Source: an uncultured Geobacter sp.
Lineage (GTDB): Bacteria > Desulfobacterota > Desulfuromonadia > Geobacterales > CAIOGM01
NCBI GenBank assembly: GCA_903902855.1
Contig: CAIUWK010000083.1
Coordinates: 1-59,765 of the forward strand
Length of the DNA stretch: 59,765 nt
Direction: 5' to 3'
Shown: positions 20,844 to 29,426 of the stretch, piece by piece
How positions within the stretch are numbered: the stretch's first letter is position 1
How the letters are laid out: each line of letters starts with the position of its first letter
Program-made: the position numbers and the translations under genes
Notes under the pieces: model-generated
What the model saw: only the letters and a program-made list of their open reading frames with translations
What the model was told of the DNA's origin: nothing
Databases searched by the model: none

Positions 20844-23096
20844 ATGAAATTTCGGACAGGAATTCGCTTCAGACTCTTCGTCTCTTTTCTCTCTATCCTG
20901 CTGATATTATTTTCACTCCTCTGGTTACGCACGGCCAGGAACCTGGAGAGTTCCCTGGAAGAGATCATCGAGAGCGAGCTGGATTCCGATCTCCGCTATG
21001 CCTGGCATGAGTATTTTTCCGTTGCCGAACAGTTCCGCTCCTCCCTGCAAGAATCCGCCACATCCCCCCAGGTAAAAGAGTTCATCCAGGGCCGCGATGC
21101 CAAAGGATTGACCGATTTAGCGAACCGATATCGCAAGAGTCAGGAGAACGCGGACCTGCTGCTCTTCGTGGACAGGAGCGGCCGAATTCTTGCCGGCGCC
21201 GGGAGCGGAGGTTCGGGGGAGCTCTCCGGACTTACTGCCATCGTGAGCCGGGCGCTTGGGGAACGGCAACCGGTGAGCGCCACAGAGACGGTCTCGTCGG
21301 CGCTCCTTTGTGACGAAGAGCGGCAACGGCTGGGTGGCTCCTCCGGCGTCAACAGCCCGGTGAAACAGATACTCCTCCTCACCGTGGTCACGCCGGTGAG
21401 CGGTGACGACGGACGGATCATCGGTGCTCTGGTGGCCGGAGAAGTCGTCAACCGTAATTCCCGGCTGCCGCTTCTTGTCCGGAAGATTTTCGGCTCCGAC
21501 GTGGAGATCAGTATCACCCAGGGGAGAGACAGGATCGCCGGCAGTCAGGGAGAACGGGCTCCCGTGGTCATCTCGCCGAAAATCGTGAAGAAACTGGAGG
21601 AGGGGCTCTCCTACCGGGGGAGGGCGAGCCTGGGGAAAGAGATGTTTCTCACGGCGTTCCAGCCGCTGACCAACAGTACCGGGCGGACCGTCGGCTCCCT
21701 CGCGGTGGCCCTCTCCCTGGAATCCTACGGCAATATCAGGAGTAATCACCTCCGGAGCATGGGATCTGCGGCCATTATCGGGGTGATACTTTCCCTTGTC
21801 GTCTCCTGGATCGCCGCCCGGCAGTTGACCCAACCGCTGCGTGCCCTGGCCCGGAGTACCGTCAGGATCAGGGAAGGGGATCTGAGCCGGCAGGTGGAGA
21901 TCCGCTCCGGTGGGGAGTTGGGTGAACTGGAGGAGTCGTTCAATGCCATGACGGACGCCCTCCGGCAGCGGGACGTTACCATCAGGGGGCAGAATGAGGA
22001 ACTCCGGGGACTCAACCGGGAGCTGGAAGAGCGGGTGGCTGACCGGACTTCCGACCTGCTGCGGGAAAAATCGCGGCTGGAGGCTATTCTGACGAGCATG
22101 GCGGAAGGGCTCATCGTGGTGGATCGGGAGAATCAGGTCGTGCTTCTCAATCCGTCCGCCCAGAAGCAGTTTGAAACCATTCCCTCCCGAATCATCGGCA
22201 AGCCCCTGGAGATGCTCTGCGAGAGCGAGAGCTTTTTCCTGCTGCTCAATTACCTCCAGAGCGTCCAGGTGAAGGCTTCCCGGATTTACGTGGTGGAGGA
22301 GCGGGTCCAGGCGTGCGGCAAGGAGCTGATCTTCAGGGTTTCTCCCCTCATCGACAGTAGCGGGAGCTATTCCGGCATGGTCCTGGCCGTACGGGATGTC
22401 ACCGCCGAGACTGGTATGGAAAAAATGAAAGGAGAGTTCTATACGGCGGTTTCTCACGAATTCAAGACGCCGCTGACTTCGGTGAAGGGGGGGCTGGAGT
22501 TGCTTCGGGGGAGCAACCGGCTCACCGACGTTCGGGAACAATCGCTTTTGAACATATGTCTGCGTAACACCGAACGGCTCATCGAACTTACCGGAGAGAT
22601 CCTGGAGATCGCCCGGATCGGCGCCGGAAAACTTCTCTTCGTCATGGCGCCCATACGGGTGGCCGAGCTCATGGAGTTGGCCCTGGCCGAGGTGAGTGAG
22701 GCTATTCGGAGTCGCGGTATCCGTATTGAGGTGAACCTGGATCCGTCACTCCCCTCCCTGTTCGGCGATGGGAACCGGTTGGTCAAGCTCTTCTCCAACC
22801 TGCTGGCCAATGCCGTGGGGGTATCACCCGCCAACGGCAGCGTCACTATCACCTCCGAGGGATTGGGTAATTATCTCCAGATCTCCATAATCGACCAGGG
22901 GACCGGCGTCAACCGGCCGGGCAGGATGTCCAGTTGGGACAGTGAAGAGGTGGCGGGGACCGGACTGGGGCTGGCTCTCTGTCTGGAGATCATCAAGGAG
23001 CATCACGGCAGGATCAAGTATCTGGTGGGACAAGACGGCGGGACGATTGTGAAGGTTACCCTGCCGTTGGGAGAGGAGCGAGAGCATGTCGGATAG
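20844..23096 (+). CDS. Membrane sensor histidine kinase (periplasmic sensor-HAMP-PAS-HisKA-HATPase)
   Basis: A 750-residue kinase. TM1 is at about 9-27, a periplasmic sensor domain of Cache type at about 28-300, TM2 at about 308-325, HAMP at 326-380, a short coiled coil, PAS at about 410-520, HisKA with phospho-acceptor H538 in AVSHEFKTPL, and a GHKL ATPase domain with TGLGLAL. The N-box (LLANAVGVSP) lacks the common Lys and the G1 box (IIDQGTGV) departs slightly from consensus, so activity may be altered. The next gene overlaps it by 11 bases. No DNA-binding regulator is adjacent, so the output is unclear. Confidence 0.9.
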   Translation: MKFRTGIRFRLFVSFLSILLILFSLLWLRTARNLESSLEEIIESELDSDLRYAWHEYFSVAEQFRSSLQESATSPQVKEFIQGRDAKGLTDLANRYRKSQENADLLLFVDRSGRILAGAGSGGSGELSGLTAIVSRALGERQPVSATETVSSALLCDEERQRLGGSSGVNSPVKQILLLTVVTPVSGDDGRIIGALVAGEVVNRNSRLPLLVRKIFGSDVEISITQGRDRIAGSQGERAPVVISPKIVKKLEEGLSYRGRASLGKEMFLTAFQPLTNSTGRTVGSLAVALSLESYGNIRSNHLRSMGSAAIIGVILSLVVSWIAARQLTQPLRALARSTVRIREGDLSRQVEIRSGGELGELEESFNAMTDALRQRDVTIRGQNEELRGLNRELEERVADRTSDLLREKSRLEAILTSMAEGLIVVDRENQVVLLNPSAQKQFETIPSRIIGKPLEMLCESESFFLLLNYLQSVQVKASRIYVVEERVQACGKELIFRVSPLIDSSGSYSGMVLAVRDVTAETGMEKMKGEFYTAVSHEFKTPLTSVKGGLELLRGSNRLTDVREQSLLNICLRNTERLIELTGEILEIARIGAGKLLFVMAPIRVAELMELALAEVSEAIRSRGIRIEVNLDPSLPSLFGDGNRLVKLFSNLLANAVGVSPANGSVTITSEGLGNYLQISIIDQGTGVNRPGRMSSWDSEEVAGTGLGLALCLEIIKEHHGRIKYLVGQDGGTIVKVTLPLGEEREHVG

Positions 23097-24624
23097 AATT
23101 CTTATCGTTGATGACGAATCGGATATCGCGCTGATCCTCAGGCTGCATCTGGAAGATGCCGGATATGTCACCATGCGGGCCCGTGACGGCATCGAGGCGC
23201 TGGATATCCTGTCCAGGGACTCCTTTTCCCTGATGCTGCTGGACATCAGGATGCCCCGTATGGATGGTATGGAGGTTCTCCGCCGGACCTGTGAACTGTA
23301 TCCTACGCTCCCCATCATCATGATGACCGCTCACGGCAGTGAACCCATCGCCGTGGAGGCGATGAAGCGGGGGGCCTGCGATTACATTGCCAAGCCGTTC
23401 AACTCCGACGAGCTCCTCAAGAGTATCCATCAGGTACTCAGCCTCTCCAAGAGCCGGCAGGAAAATCGGGTGCTTCTGCAGCGGGTTGAAGAAGAGCGGC
23501 AGAAAACCGAGGCGATCCTCCAGGGGATGGCTGATCTCCTGGTGGCGGTGGACCGTGAGGGGAGGGTGATAACTCTGAACCGGCGGGGGGTGGAGCTGTT
23601 GGGTATTTCCCGGGAAGAGGCCCAGGGGCGGCTCCTGAGCGAGCTGATCCGGACCGATATTCCGGTGGAGCAGCTTCCCAGCCAGGCGGTGCTCAAGAGT
23701 GGCGAACCATGCCTTGATGTGGCGTTTGTTCTGCACTCGGTGCAGGGGGATATCCCCATGCTATCCAGCGGCACCCTGTTGTACGGCCCCAATGGAGAAG
23801 TTGCGGGGAGCGTCGCCATTGCCCGGGATATCTCGGTCCTGAAGGCGTTGGAGCAGGATAAAGAGGATTTTGTCAGCATGCTCTCCCATGACCTCAAATC
23901 TCCCATCACGGCGGTGGTCGGCTCCATCGACCTGGTGCGGGAAGGGCGGCTGGGGCCGGTGAACGGCGAACAGAAGGAGTATCTGGAAGCGGCCATCGAG
24001 AGCTGTGACGAGATGGTGGAGATGATTGACAACCTCCTGGATGTCCACAAGCTGGAGGCGGGTAAAATGGTTCTCTCCTTCCGCGGTGAGGAACCCCAGG
24101 CGCTGATCACCAAGGGGGTGGCCCGGTTCCGCTCCATGGCGCGTAAGGCGGAGCTTACCCTCACCACCTCCTTTACCCCGGAACTCCCCACCGTGATGGT
24201 GGATCGGACCAAATTCCTCCGTCTGCTGGGGAATCTGCTGGCCAATGCCCTGAAGTTCACCAAGGAGGGGGGGCGGATCGAGGTTTCAGCGGAGGAGGTG
24301 GATCTTGATCGAGTTCGGGGGCGGATTCCTCCGGCGCTCTACCATCCGGATAACATCCCCTCTGACGGCCATTATCTCATGATGACGGTTCGAGACAGCG
24401 GTATGGGAATACCCGAAGGGTCACGGGCCATCATCTTCGATCGTTTCGTCCAGGCTCAGCATCGCCGCCGGACCCGTATCGGAGGGAGCGGGCTCGGTCT
24501 CGCCTTCTGCCGGAAGATGATGGACGCCCATCACGGCTTCATCTGGGTGGAGAGCGAGTTGGCCAAGGGGAGCAGTTTCATCACCCTCTTCCCGCTTCCC
24601 GTCATGCCGGAAGAGGAGGAGTAG
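23086..24624 (+). CDS. Receiver-PAS-histidine kinase (soluble hybrid)
   Basis: A 512-residue cytosolic protein with an inverted hybrid layout: receiver domain first (1-120; phospho-Asp D53, DD at 9-10, Lys in AKPF), a coiled linker, PAS (about 140-250), HisKA with H268 in MLSHDLKSPI, and a complete HATPase (NLLANALKFT, DSGMGIP, GGSGLGL). The 11-base overlap with the preceding membrane kinase suggests that kinase phosphorylates D53, which would then tune H268, a relay step. No cognate effector regulator is encoded next to it. Confidence 0.9.
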   Translation: MSDRILIVDDESDIALILRLHLEDAGYVTMRARDGIEALDILSRDSFSLMLLDIRMPRMDGMEVLRRTCELYPTLPIIMMTAHGSEPIAVEAMKRGACDYIAKPFNSDELLKSIHQVLSLSKSRQENRVLLQRVEEERQKTEAILQGMADLLVAVDREGRVITLNRRGVELLGISREEAQGRLLSELIRTDIPVEQLPSQAVLKSGEPCLDVAFVLHSVQGDIPMLSSGTLLYGPNGEVAGSVAIARDISVLKALEQDKEDFVSMLSHDLKSPITAVVGSIDLVREGRLGPVNGEQKEYLEAAIESCDEMVEMIDNLLDVHKLEAGKMVLSFRGEEPQALITKGVARFRSMARKAELTLTTSFTPELPTVMVDRTKFLRLLGNLLANALKFTKEGGRIEVSAEEVDLDRVRGRIPPALYHPDNIPSDGHYLMMTVRDSGMGIPEGSRAIIFDRFVQAQHRRRTRIGGSGLGLAFCRKMMDAHHGFIWVESELAKGSSFITLFPLPVMPEEEE

Positions 24625-24626
24625 CA

Positions 24627-25553
24627 ATGCCCGCGGCCCTCTCCCTGCAAGGGCTCTCAAAACGGTATGGGACCCTGACGGCGGTGGACCGCTTTTCCCT
24701 GGAAGTGGAGCAGGGGACGGTCTTTGGGCTGCTGGGGCCCAACGGTGCCGGCAAGACCACCCTCATCAAGATGCTGACCACCCTCATGAGGCCTACGGAG
24801 GGGGACGCCTTCATTCAGGGGCACAGCATCGTCTCCGCCGGAAAGAAGGTCCGGGAGCTCATCGGGGTCGTCCCCCAGGAAAACAACCTGGACCGTTACC
24901 TCACGGCCCGGGAAAACCTCGTACTTCACGCCAAGATGCACGGCATCCCCCCCCGGGATTACCGTCCCCGTATCGATGAACTTCTGGAGCTCACCGGCCT
25001 CTCCGGCCGCCGGAACGATTTTCCGGACACCTTTTCCGGCGGGATGCAGCGGCGTCTCGTGGTGGCCCGCGCCTTGGTCCACCAGCCCCGGCTCCTCTTT
25101 CTGGACGAGCCCACCACCGGCCTTGACCCCCAGTCCCGACGGGCGCTCTGGGATCACGTGCGGACCCTTCGCTCCCGGATGACCATCTTTCTTACCACCC
25201 ACTACATGGACGAGGCCGACTCTCTCTGCGACCGGATCGTCATCATGGACCACGGCAAATCCCTGGTGGACGGCAGCGCCGCGGAGTTGAAGGCGCGGTA
25301 CGCCCATGCCCACATCTACGAACTGGAGGTGCGGCGGGACGCCCAGCGGTATGAGGAGCTGTTCAGTTCCCTGAGCGCCGTGACCTCCCTGGAACGGGAA
25401 CAGAACGCCTTCAGGATAGTTCTTCGGGACGAAGAGTCGTTGAAGCCGCTCATGGACAGCATGGAGAGCGGCGACATCCGGCGGATCTGTCTCGTGGAGC
25501 CGTCACTGGAGGAGGTTTTTCTGGATCTCACCGGTAAGGCGGTGCGGGAATGA
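24627..25553 (+). CDS. ABC transporter ATP-binding protein (DrrA/NodI type)
   Basis: The 308-residue ATPase of an ABC-2 exporter. Walker A is GPNGAGKTT (about 37-45), the signature FSGGMQRRL, Walker B LLFLDEPTTGLD, and the H-loop LTTHYMDEAD. The C-terminal ~80 residues form the extra domain of the drug-exporter (DRA) subfamily. It starts 2 bases after the hybrid kinase and overlaps the permease start as ATGA, so it is a two-component exporter possibly under control of the kinases upstream. Substrate unknown. Confidence 0.93.
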   Translation: MPAALSLQGLSKRYGTLTAVDRFSLEVEQGTVFGLLGPNGAGKTTLIKMLTTLMRPTEGDAFIQGHSIVSAGKKVRELIGVVPQENNLDRYLTARENLVLHAKMHGIPPRDYRPRIDELLELTGLSGRRNDFPDTFSGGMQRRLVVARALVHQPRLLFLDEPTTGLDPQSRRALWDHVRTLRSRMTIFLTTHYMDEADSLCDRIVIMDHGKSLVDGSAAELKARYAHAHIYELEVRRDAQRYEELFSSLSAVTSLEREQNAFRIVLRDEESLKPLMDSMESGDIRRICLVEPSLEEVFLDLTGKAVRE

Positions 25554-26308
25554 TGCTCCGGGGGGCACTCTCCATCGTCTGGCGGGACCTCATCGTGCTG
25601 CGGCGGAGCCTCTTTTCCGAACTGCTGGCCGTGGTGGCCTCGCCGCTGACCCTTTTTTTCGCCTTCGGTTTCGGCCTCAAGGGGTATATCACAGCCGTGG
25701 ACGGGGTTCCCTATGCCGTCTTCATCGCCCCCGGTCTCATCTCCATGACTGCGGTACTGGCCGCCTTCGAGGAGAGCGCCTGGAGCATGTGGTTCCACCG
25801 GCGGGTGCAGAAGACCATCGAAGAGTACCGGGTCACCCCCATCACTGTCTATGACATCGTCGTGGGGAAGCTGATCTCCGGCTTTACCCAGGGGGGGATC
25901 AAGGGGGTCGCGGTGGCCGTGGTCATCTTCCTCATCACCCCGTTCCGCTTTCCCCTGCAGAATCTGTCGATCTATCTCCTCTTCATCGCCCTGGGCTCCA
26001 TGATTTTCTCCTGTCTCGGCACCATCTGCGGCACGGTCATGGACAAGCCGGAAAACATCGGACGGATTCAGTCGGTGGTGATCATGCCCCTCATCTTCAT
26101 GTCGGGGATCTTCTTTCCCCTTTCCTCCTATCCTCCCTCCATCCTCCCTGTTATCAGGCTCCTCCCCTCCACCGCTCTCTTTGAAGGGGCACGGACGGCG
26201 CTCCTCTCCGGCGCGTCGAGCATGCTTTCACTGCTGATTCTCGGGGGGACGGCGGTGGTCATGTTCGCGCTGGCGGTGGTTGTCTTTAATCGAAAGATAG
26301 AGGAATGA
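25550..26308 (+). CDS. ABC-2 type transporter permease
   Basis: A 252-residue integral membrane protein with about six hydrophobic segments and the family's signature region VIMPLIFMSGIFFPLSSYP near residue 180. The ATG at 25550 overlaps the ATPase stop by 4 bases; a second ATG follows immediately. It forms the membrane channel for the preceding ATPase, as in DrrAB or NodIJ. Substrate cannot be inferred from sequence. Confidence 0.92.
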   Translation: MMLRGALSIVWRDLIVLRRSLFSELLAVVASPLTLFFAFGFGLKGYITAVDGVPYAVFIAPGLISMTAVLAAFEESAWSMWFHRRVQKTIEEYRVTPITVYDIVVGKLISGFTQGGIKGVAVAVVIFLITPFRFPLQNLSIYLLFIALGSMIFSCLGTICGTVMDKPENIGRIQSVVIMPLIFMSGIFFPLSSYPPSILPVIRLLPSTALFEGARTALLSGASSMLSLLILGGTAVVMFALAVVVFNRKIEE

Positions 26309-26348
26309 TACACATTTTCGTTTCAATCCGTGAAGGGGAGCGCCGGCT

Positions 26349-27248
26349 ATGCTGACCATGCAGGATATCAAGGGACATTACAATTTCACGGAGGTGGATG
26401 CGGAGTTGCTACGCTCGCTTCGTCCTCTGGCAGAGGCCCACAAGGAGAGGTTGACCGGCATCTTCTACGATTTTCTCCTGGGGATTCCGGAGACGGCCAA
26501 TCTATTGAGGGACGATCACCTGTTGCGGCGGCAGAAGGAGATCCATCAGGAGTGGTTCATGGGGCTCTTTTCCGGACTCTATGACAATAGCTACCATCAT
26601 ACCCTGCAAAGGATCGGGCGCTCCCATGTGCGCACCGGGTTGAATGCACACTTTGTGAATGCTGCCATGAATGTGGTCCGCCGCTTTCTCGTGGAACTGT
26701 TACAGGAAAACATTCCGGCGGCGGACGAGCGGCGTGCGTATCGTAACGCGGTGGAGCTGATCGTTGATATCAACCTGGATATTATCAGCGCCTCGTACCA
26801 GGAGGAAGAGCTGCAGAAGGTTTTCCTGTCACATAAACTGGAGTCCAAGCTGATCCATGCGGCGGAGCGTTTTACCTACGGGCTTAACCTGATACTGGTG
26901 ATGGCCTTGGCCGGCGTCTCCCTGGGGGTAGTGGGGCTTTTCATCTGGGATATCGGTCATGTTTTCCTGGGGGATGCGGAAAAGGGGATACTGGGGGCGC
27001 TGGGGACACTGCTGATAATCTGGATGATGATCGAACTGATGGACAACGAAATCAAGACGCTGAAGGGGGGTAAGTTCAATATCCTTGTCTTCATCGGCGT
27101 CATCATCGTCGCCTTGATCCGTGAAATACTCATCTCGACTCTGCGTCACGACGATCTGAAAACCCAGGTTTTCCTGGCGGGAACTCTCCTGATTCTCGGC
27201 ATCGTCTATTACCTGGTGGCCAAGAGCCAATCGGAGCTGTCGCACTGA
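26349..27248 (+). CDS. Protoglobin-domain / PsiE-family membrane fusion protein
   Basis: A 299-residue protein in two parts. Residues 1-165 are all-helical and carry the globin-coupled-sensor/protoglobin pattern RIGRSHVRTGL, with H93 the predicted proximal haem ligand. Residues 170-292 hold four hydrophobic segments (about 177-200, 215-232, 245-262, 270-290) like the PsiE family (phosphate-starvation-inducible). A membrane-bound haem sensor for O2, NO or CO is inferred; there is no methyl-accepting, kinase or cyclase output. GGGGAG lies 10 bases before the ATG; a second in-frame ATG lies three codons on. It is 40 bases after the exporter permease and may be the last gene of the gyrA-led run. 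Confidence 0.8.
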   Translation: MLTMQDIKGHYNFTEVDAELLRSLRPLAEAHKERLTGIFYDFLLGIPETANLLRDDHLLRRQKEIHQEWFMGLFSGLYDNSYHHTLQRIGRSHVRTGLNAHFVNAAMNVVRRFLVELLQENIPAADERRAYRNAVELIVDINLDIISASYQEEELQKVFLSHKLESKLIHAAERFTYGLNLILVMALAGVSLGVVGLFIWDIGHVFLGDAEKGILGALGTLLIIWMMIELMDNEIKTLKGGKFNILVFIGVIIVALIREILISTLRHDDLKTQVFLAGTLLILGIVYYLVAKSQSELSH

Positions 27249-27287
27249 ACGAACTTCCGTATCTGCTTGCCCGTCTTACGTCCCGTC

Positions 27288-27595
27288 ATGCTTGATCTTG
27301 CACCGGAATATCTGATCGAGGTGCGCCGCATTCTCGAACTTCACCTCCCCGCCCGAACAGTTCGTGCCTTCGGTTCCCGAGTTCGGGGGAGTACGAAGCC
27401 GTTTTCCGATCTCGATCTGGCGTCATGGGTGATGTGCCGATCGACGCACGGACCCTTGCCGCGCTGAAAGACGCTTTTGCCGACTCCAACCTCCCCATTC
27501 GTGTGGATGTTGTTGATTGGGCGGTGACCAGCGAGACGTTCAAGGGGATTATTGAGGGGGCATTTGAGGTGGTTGTGGTTTGTGAAGAATTATAG
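27288..27595 (+). pseudogene. MNT-type minimal nucleotidyltransferase, frameshifted
   Basis: From the ATG at 27288 the frame reads an N-terminal helix and the Pol-beta-fold signature GSRVRGS...SDLDLA, then goes out of frame at 27420-27424 (GCGTCATG where GCGGTCATG would preserve the family's DLDLAVMG). In the other frame the family continues to 27595 (PIRVDVVDWA...VVCEEL). A one-base loss therefore splits a ~100-residue protein of the MntA type, normally antitoxin to a HEPN toxin. No HEPN partner is present on either side, so this is a relic. Confidence 0.8.
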
Positions 27596-27701
27596 ACAGG
27601 AGAAATGTTCCCTTTGGGTGGATCACCGGTTCGGGCGCGCGTGAACCGGTTAATGACGAGTTGAACAAAATTGAGTGACCCATTCAGATGAATCATAAGA
27701 C

Positions 27702-28115
27702 TTATGCCGCTTTTTTGTATGTCTCAAGCACCGACAATGCTGCCGGGTCATGATCGAGTAATATCAGAGCAGTGCTAACCGCCCGGCTGGGCAACAAGTC
27801 ACCGCTTTCGTATTTCTGGAAAGCCCGAGGGCCGCCGCCGATCAATAAACCTGCTTGTTCCTGGGAGAGATGAAGTTTCTTGCGAATAAGGCGAATTTTT
27901 TCCGGCTCCAGCACTCCTTCACACCTAGCCTTAAGGAGATTCAACTTCCGATCAGAAATTTTCATATCCTCACCGGTATGGATGCTTTCCTCTGATTGGT
28001 CGCAGTACCAACCGGGCATATCGAAAGTAAGGCTCTTGCCTTTATAGGTAAGAATCATAGGGCGCACCCCACGATACATAGGTACTCCTGTATCCGGACA
28101 GACGGGATTAGTCAT
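27702..28115 (-). CDS. mqsA: MqsA-family antitoxin
   Basis: A 137-residue antitoxin/autorepressor of the type II MqsRA system: N-terminal metal-site region (1-50, with CPDTG and GWYCDQS), then an XRE-type helix-turn-helix (about 72-130, LSQEQAGLLIGGG...FQKYESG). Canonical MqsA uses two CxxC pairs to bind zinc; here the second Cys of each is replaced (C6-T9 and C38-S41), so zinc binding is probably lost. It overlaps the end of the broken mqsR by 8 bases, the toxin-first order of E. coli. The repressor domain looks intact and may still act on the palindrome at 28436-28452. Confidence 0.88.
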   Translation of the reverse strand: MTNPVCPDTGVPMYRGVRPMILTYKGKSLTFDMPGWYCDQSEESIHTGEDMKISDRKLNLLKARCEGVLEPEKIRLIRKKLHLSQEQAGLLIGGGPRAFQKYESGDLLPSRAVSTALILLDHDPAALSVLETYKKAA

Positions 28116-28426
28116 TGTCTTTCTCCTTGAACGACAACAGCAAAAACTCGGTTATGGTGTCGGCGGTGAACTTAACGTACAGCATGCCCGCCGGTGATGG
28201 GACATGATACACGTCCTGCCACAACCTGGAATCGGCATAGGCTGTCATGGATTTATAAAAATGGCTTCGCTAGCATTGTCTAAATTGTGCCCACAATCTC
28301 GGCGCGCCCATATCCAAGCGAGGCTGCACTACGAATTGCTGACCCTGTGACGGCAAGCCTTTCGACGGTGGCAAAAGTTGCTTTAAACGCATCAAGATCG
28401 TATGTGGGTTTTCGCTTTTCGGCCAT
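28108..28426 (-). pseudogene. mqsR: mqsR toxin, inactivated by a stop and a frameshift
   Basis: Two open pieces together match the MqsR RNA interferase. From the ATG at 28426 the frame reads MAEKRKPTYDL...AEIVGTI and stops at a TAG (28282-28280) where the family favours a Gln codon. About 17 bases on, an extra C (near 28266) shifts the frame, after which the family resumes as HFYKSMTAYAD...LWQDVYH and ends LLSFKEKDND at 28108. The core catalytic region is thus split and no full toxin can be made, while the antitoxin downstream is open. Confidence 0.85.
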
Positions 28427-28435
28427 GGAACTATA

Positions 28436-28452
28436 TACACCATAATGGTGTA
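28436..28452. promoter_or_regulatory. Palindromic operator upstream of mqsRA
   Basis: TACACCATAATGGTGTA is a perfect 17-base palindrome around A28444, 10 bases before the mqsR ATG on the minus strand. Its place and symmetry suit a dimeric XRE-type antitoxin such as the adjacent MqsA. Confidence 0.55.
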
Positions 28453-28636
28453 ATTGGCAAGGCGAATGTCCAACAAGGCTTACGACCTGCCCGAAAAGCC
28501 GGCAGGTCGAAGCTAGTGTCACCTATACTGCACGAACGGTACGGTCATTATTCATACAAATCCGGTTTGGGTGAGAACTTGAAGGCTTGACAAGGAAGAG
28601 AGGGAAGGGGTAAAGAAGTTGAGAATAAATGAGTAT

Positions 28637-29158
28637 ATGAACAGCTCGGTTTTGTGTTCTAATGTACAAGTGAGTAGCGACGCCTTCATTGCCCTCGGTT
28701 CCAATCAGGGGGACCGGGAACTGAATCTGCTTCAGGCCATCGGGGAGCTGGGAAAACTTCCCCGGAGCCGGATCACCCTCCTCTCCGGATTCTACGACAC
28801 CGAACCGGTGGGAGGAGTAGTTCAGGAGAGCTTCCTCAACGCCGTCCTTCGAATGGAAACCGGGCTTTCCCCCCAAGAACTCCTCACGGAACTGCAGCGG
28901 ATCGAAACCGGGATCTTTCGAAGGAAGAGAGAGCTCCGGTGGGGGCCGCGCAGCATGGATCTGGATCTCCTCTTCTACGGTGATCTGATCCTGGAAGGGG
29001 AGTCGCTGACCTTACCCCACCCGCGACTCCACCAGCGCCGCTTCGTGCTGGAACCGCTGGCCGAGATCGCCCCGGAGTTCATTCATCCTGTGCTGGGGAG
29101 CACCGTAATCTCACTCCTCCGGGCGTTGCCCCCGGCGGAGCGGGTCACCAGAATCTGA
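28637..29158 (+). CDS. folK: 2-amino-4-hydroxy-6-hydroxymethyldihydropteridine pyrophosphokinase
   Basis: Transfers pyrophosphate from ATP to the pterin in folate synthesis. The 173-residue protein shows FIALGSNQGDRE near the start, FYDTEPVGG, and the catalytic RWGPRSMDLDLLFYGD. Start choice is uncertain: ATG 28637 has a weak ribosome-binding site and gives a leader of about 14 extra residues; a GTG at 28670 (MSSDAFIALGSN) fits the family length better. It reads plus, just beyond the toxin-antitoxin relics, and leads into two more plus-strand genes. Confidence 0.93.
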   Translation: MNSSVLCSNVQVSSDAFIALGSNQGDRELNLLQAIGELGKLPRSRITLLSGFYDTEPVGGVVQESFLNAVLRMETGLSPQELLTELQRIETGIFRRKRELRWGPRSMDLDLLFYGDLILEGESLTLPHPRLHQRRFVLEPLAEIAPEFIHPVLGSTVISLLRALPPAERVTRI

Positions 29159-29168
29159 AGGAGAGACC

Positions 29169-29414
29169 ATGGGCAGGATACTTCTCTTTGCTCTCGTAGG
29201 ATATTTCATCTATATCCTCATAAAAAAGAGTTCAGCGGGGAAGCTCGCAAAGAAAAAGGAAGAAGCCGAGGAAGAGACGTTCCGTGATCCGGTCTGCGGA
29301 GTCTATCTTTCGGAGGGTGACGCCGTGATCGGCAGGCACGAGGGGGAGCGGATTCATTTCTGTTCCATGGCCTGCCTGGAAAAATATCGGGAGCAGGTGG
29401 AACATACAACATAA
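29169..29414 (+). CDS. Small membrane protein with Cys-rich (TRASH/YHS-like) metal site
   Basis: 81 residues: an N-terminal membrane segment (about 3-19, LLFALVGYFIYILI), a Lys/Glu-rich stalk, then DPVCGVYLSEGDAV...HFCSMACLEKY, a spacing of Cys residues typical of TRASH/YHS metal-binding modules (PP0621-like family). It probably holds a metal on the cytosolic side. The substrate or partner is not evident. AAGGAGA precedes the ATG; it lies 10 bases after folK. Confidence 0.75.
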   Translation: MGRILLFALVGYFIYILIKKSSAGKLAKKKEEAEEETFRDPVCGVYLSEGDAVIGRHEGERIHFCSMACLEKYREQVEHTT

Positions 29415-29426
29415 CAGGGAGGAAGT

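Noticed and set aside
27625..27650. ACCGGTTC/GAACCGGT hairpin downstream of the MNT relic
   Set aside because: An 8-bp stem with a 10-base loop and no T-tract; may be incidental.
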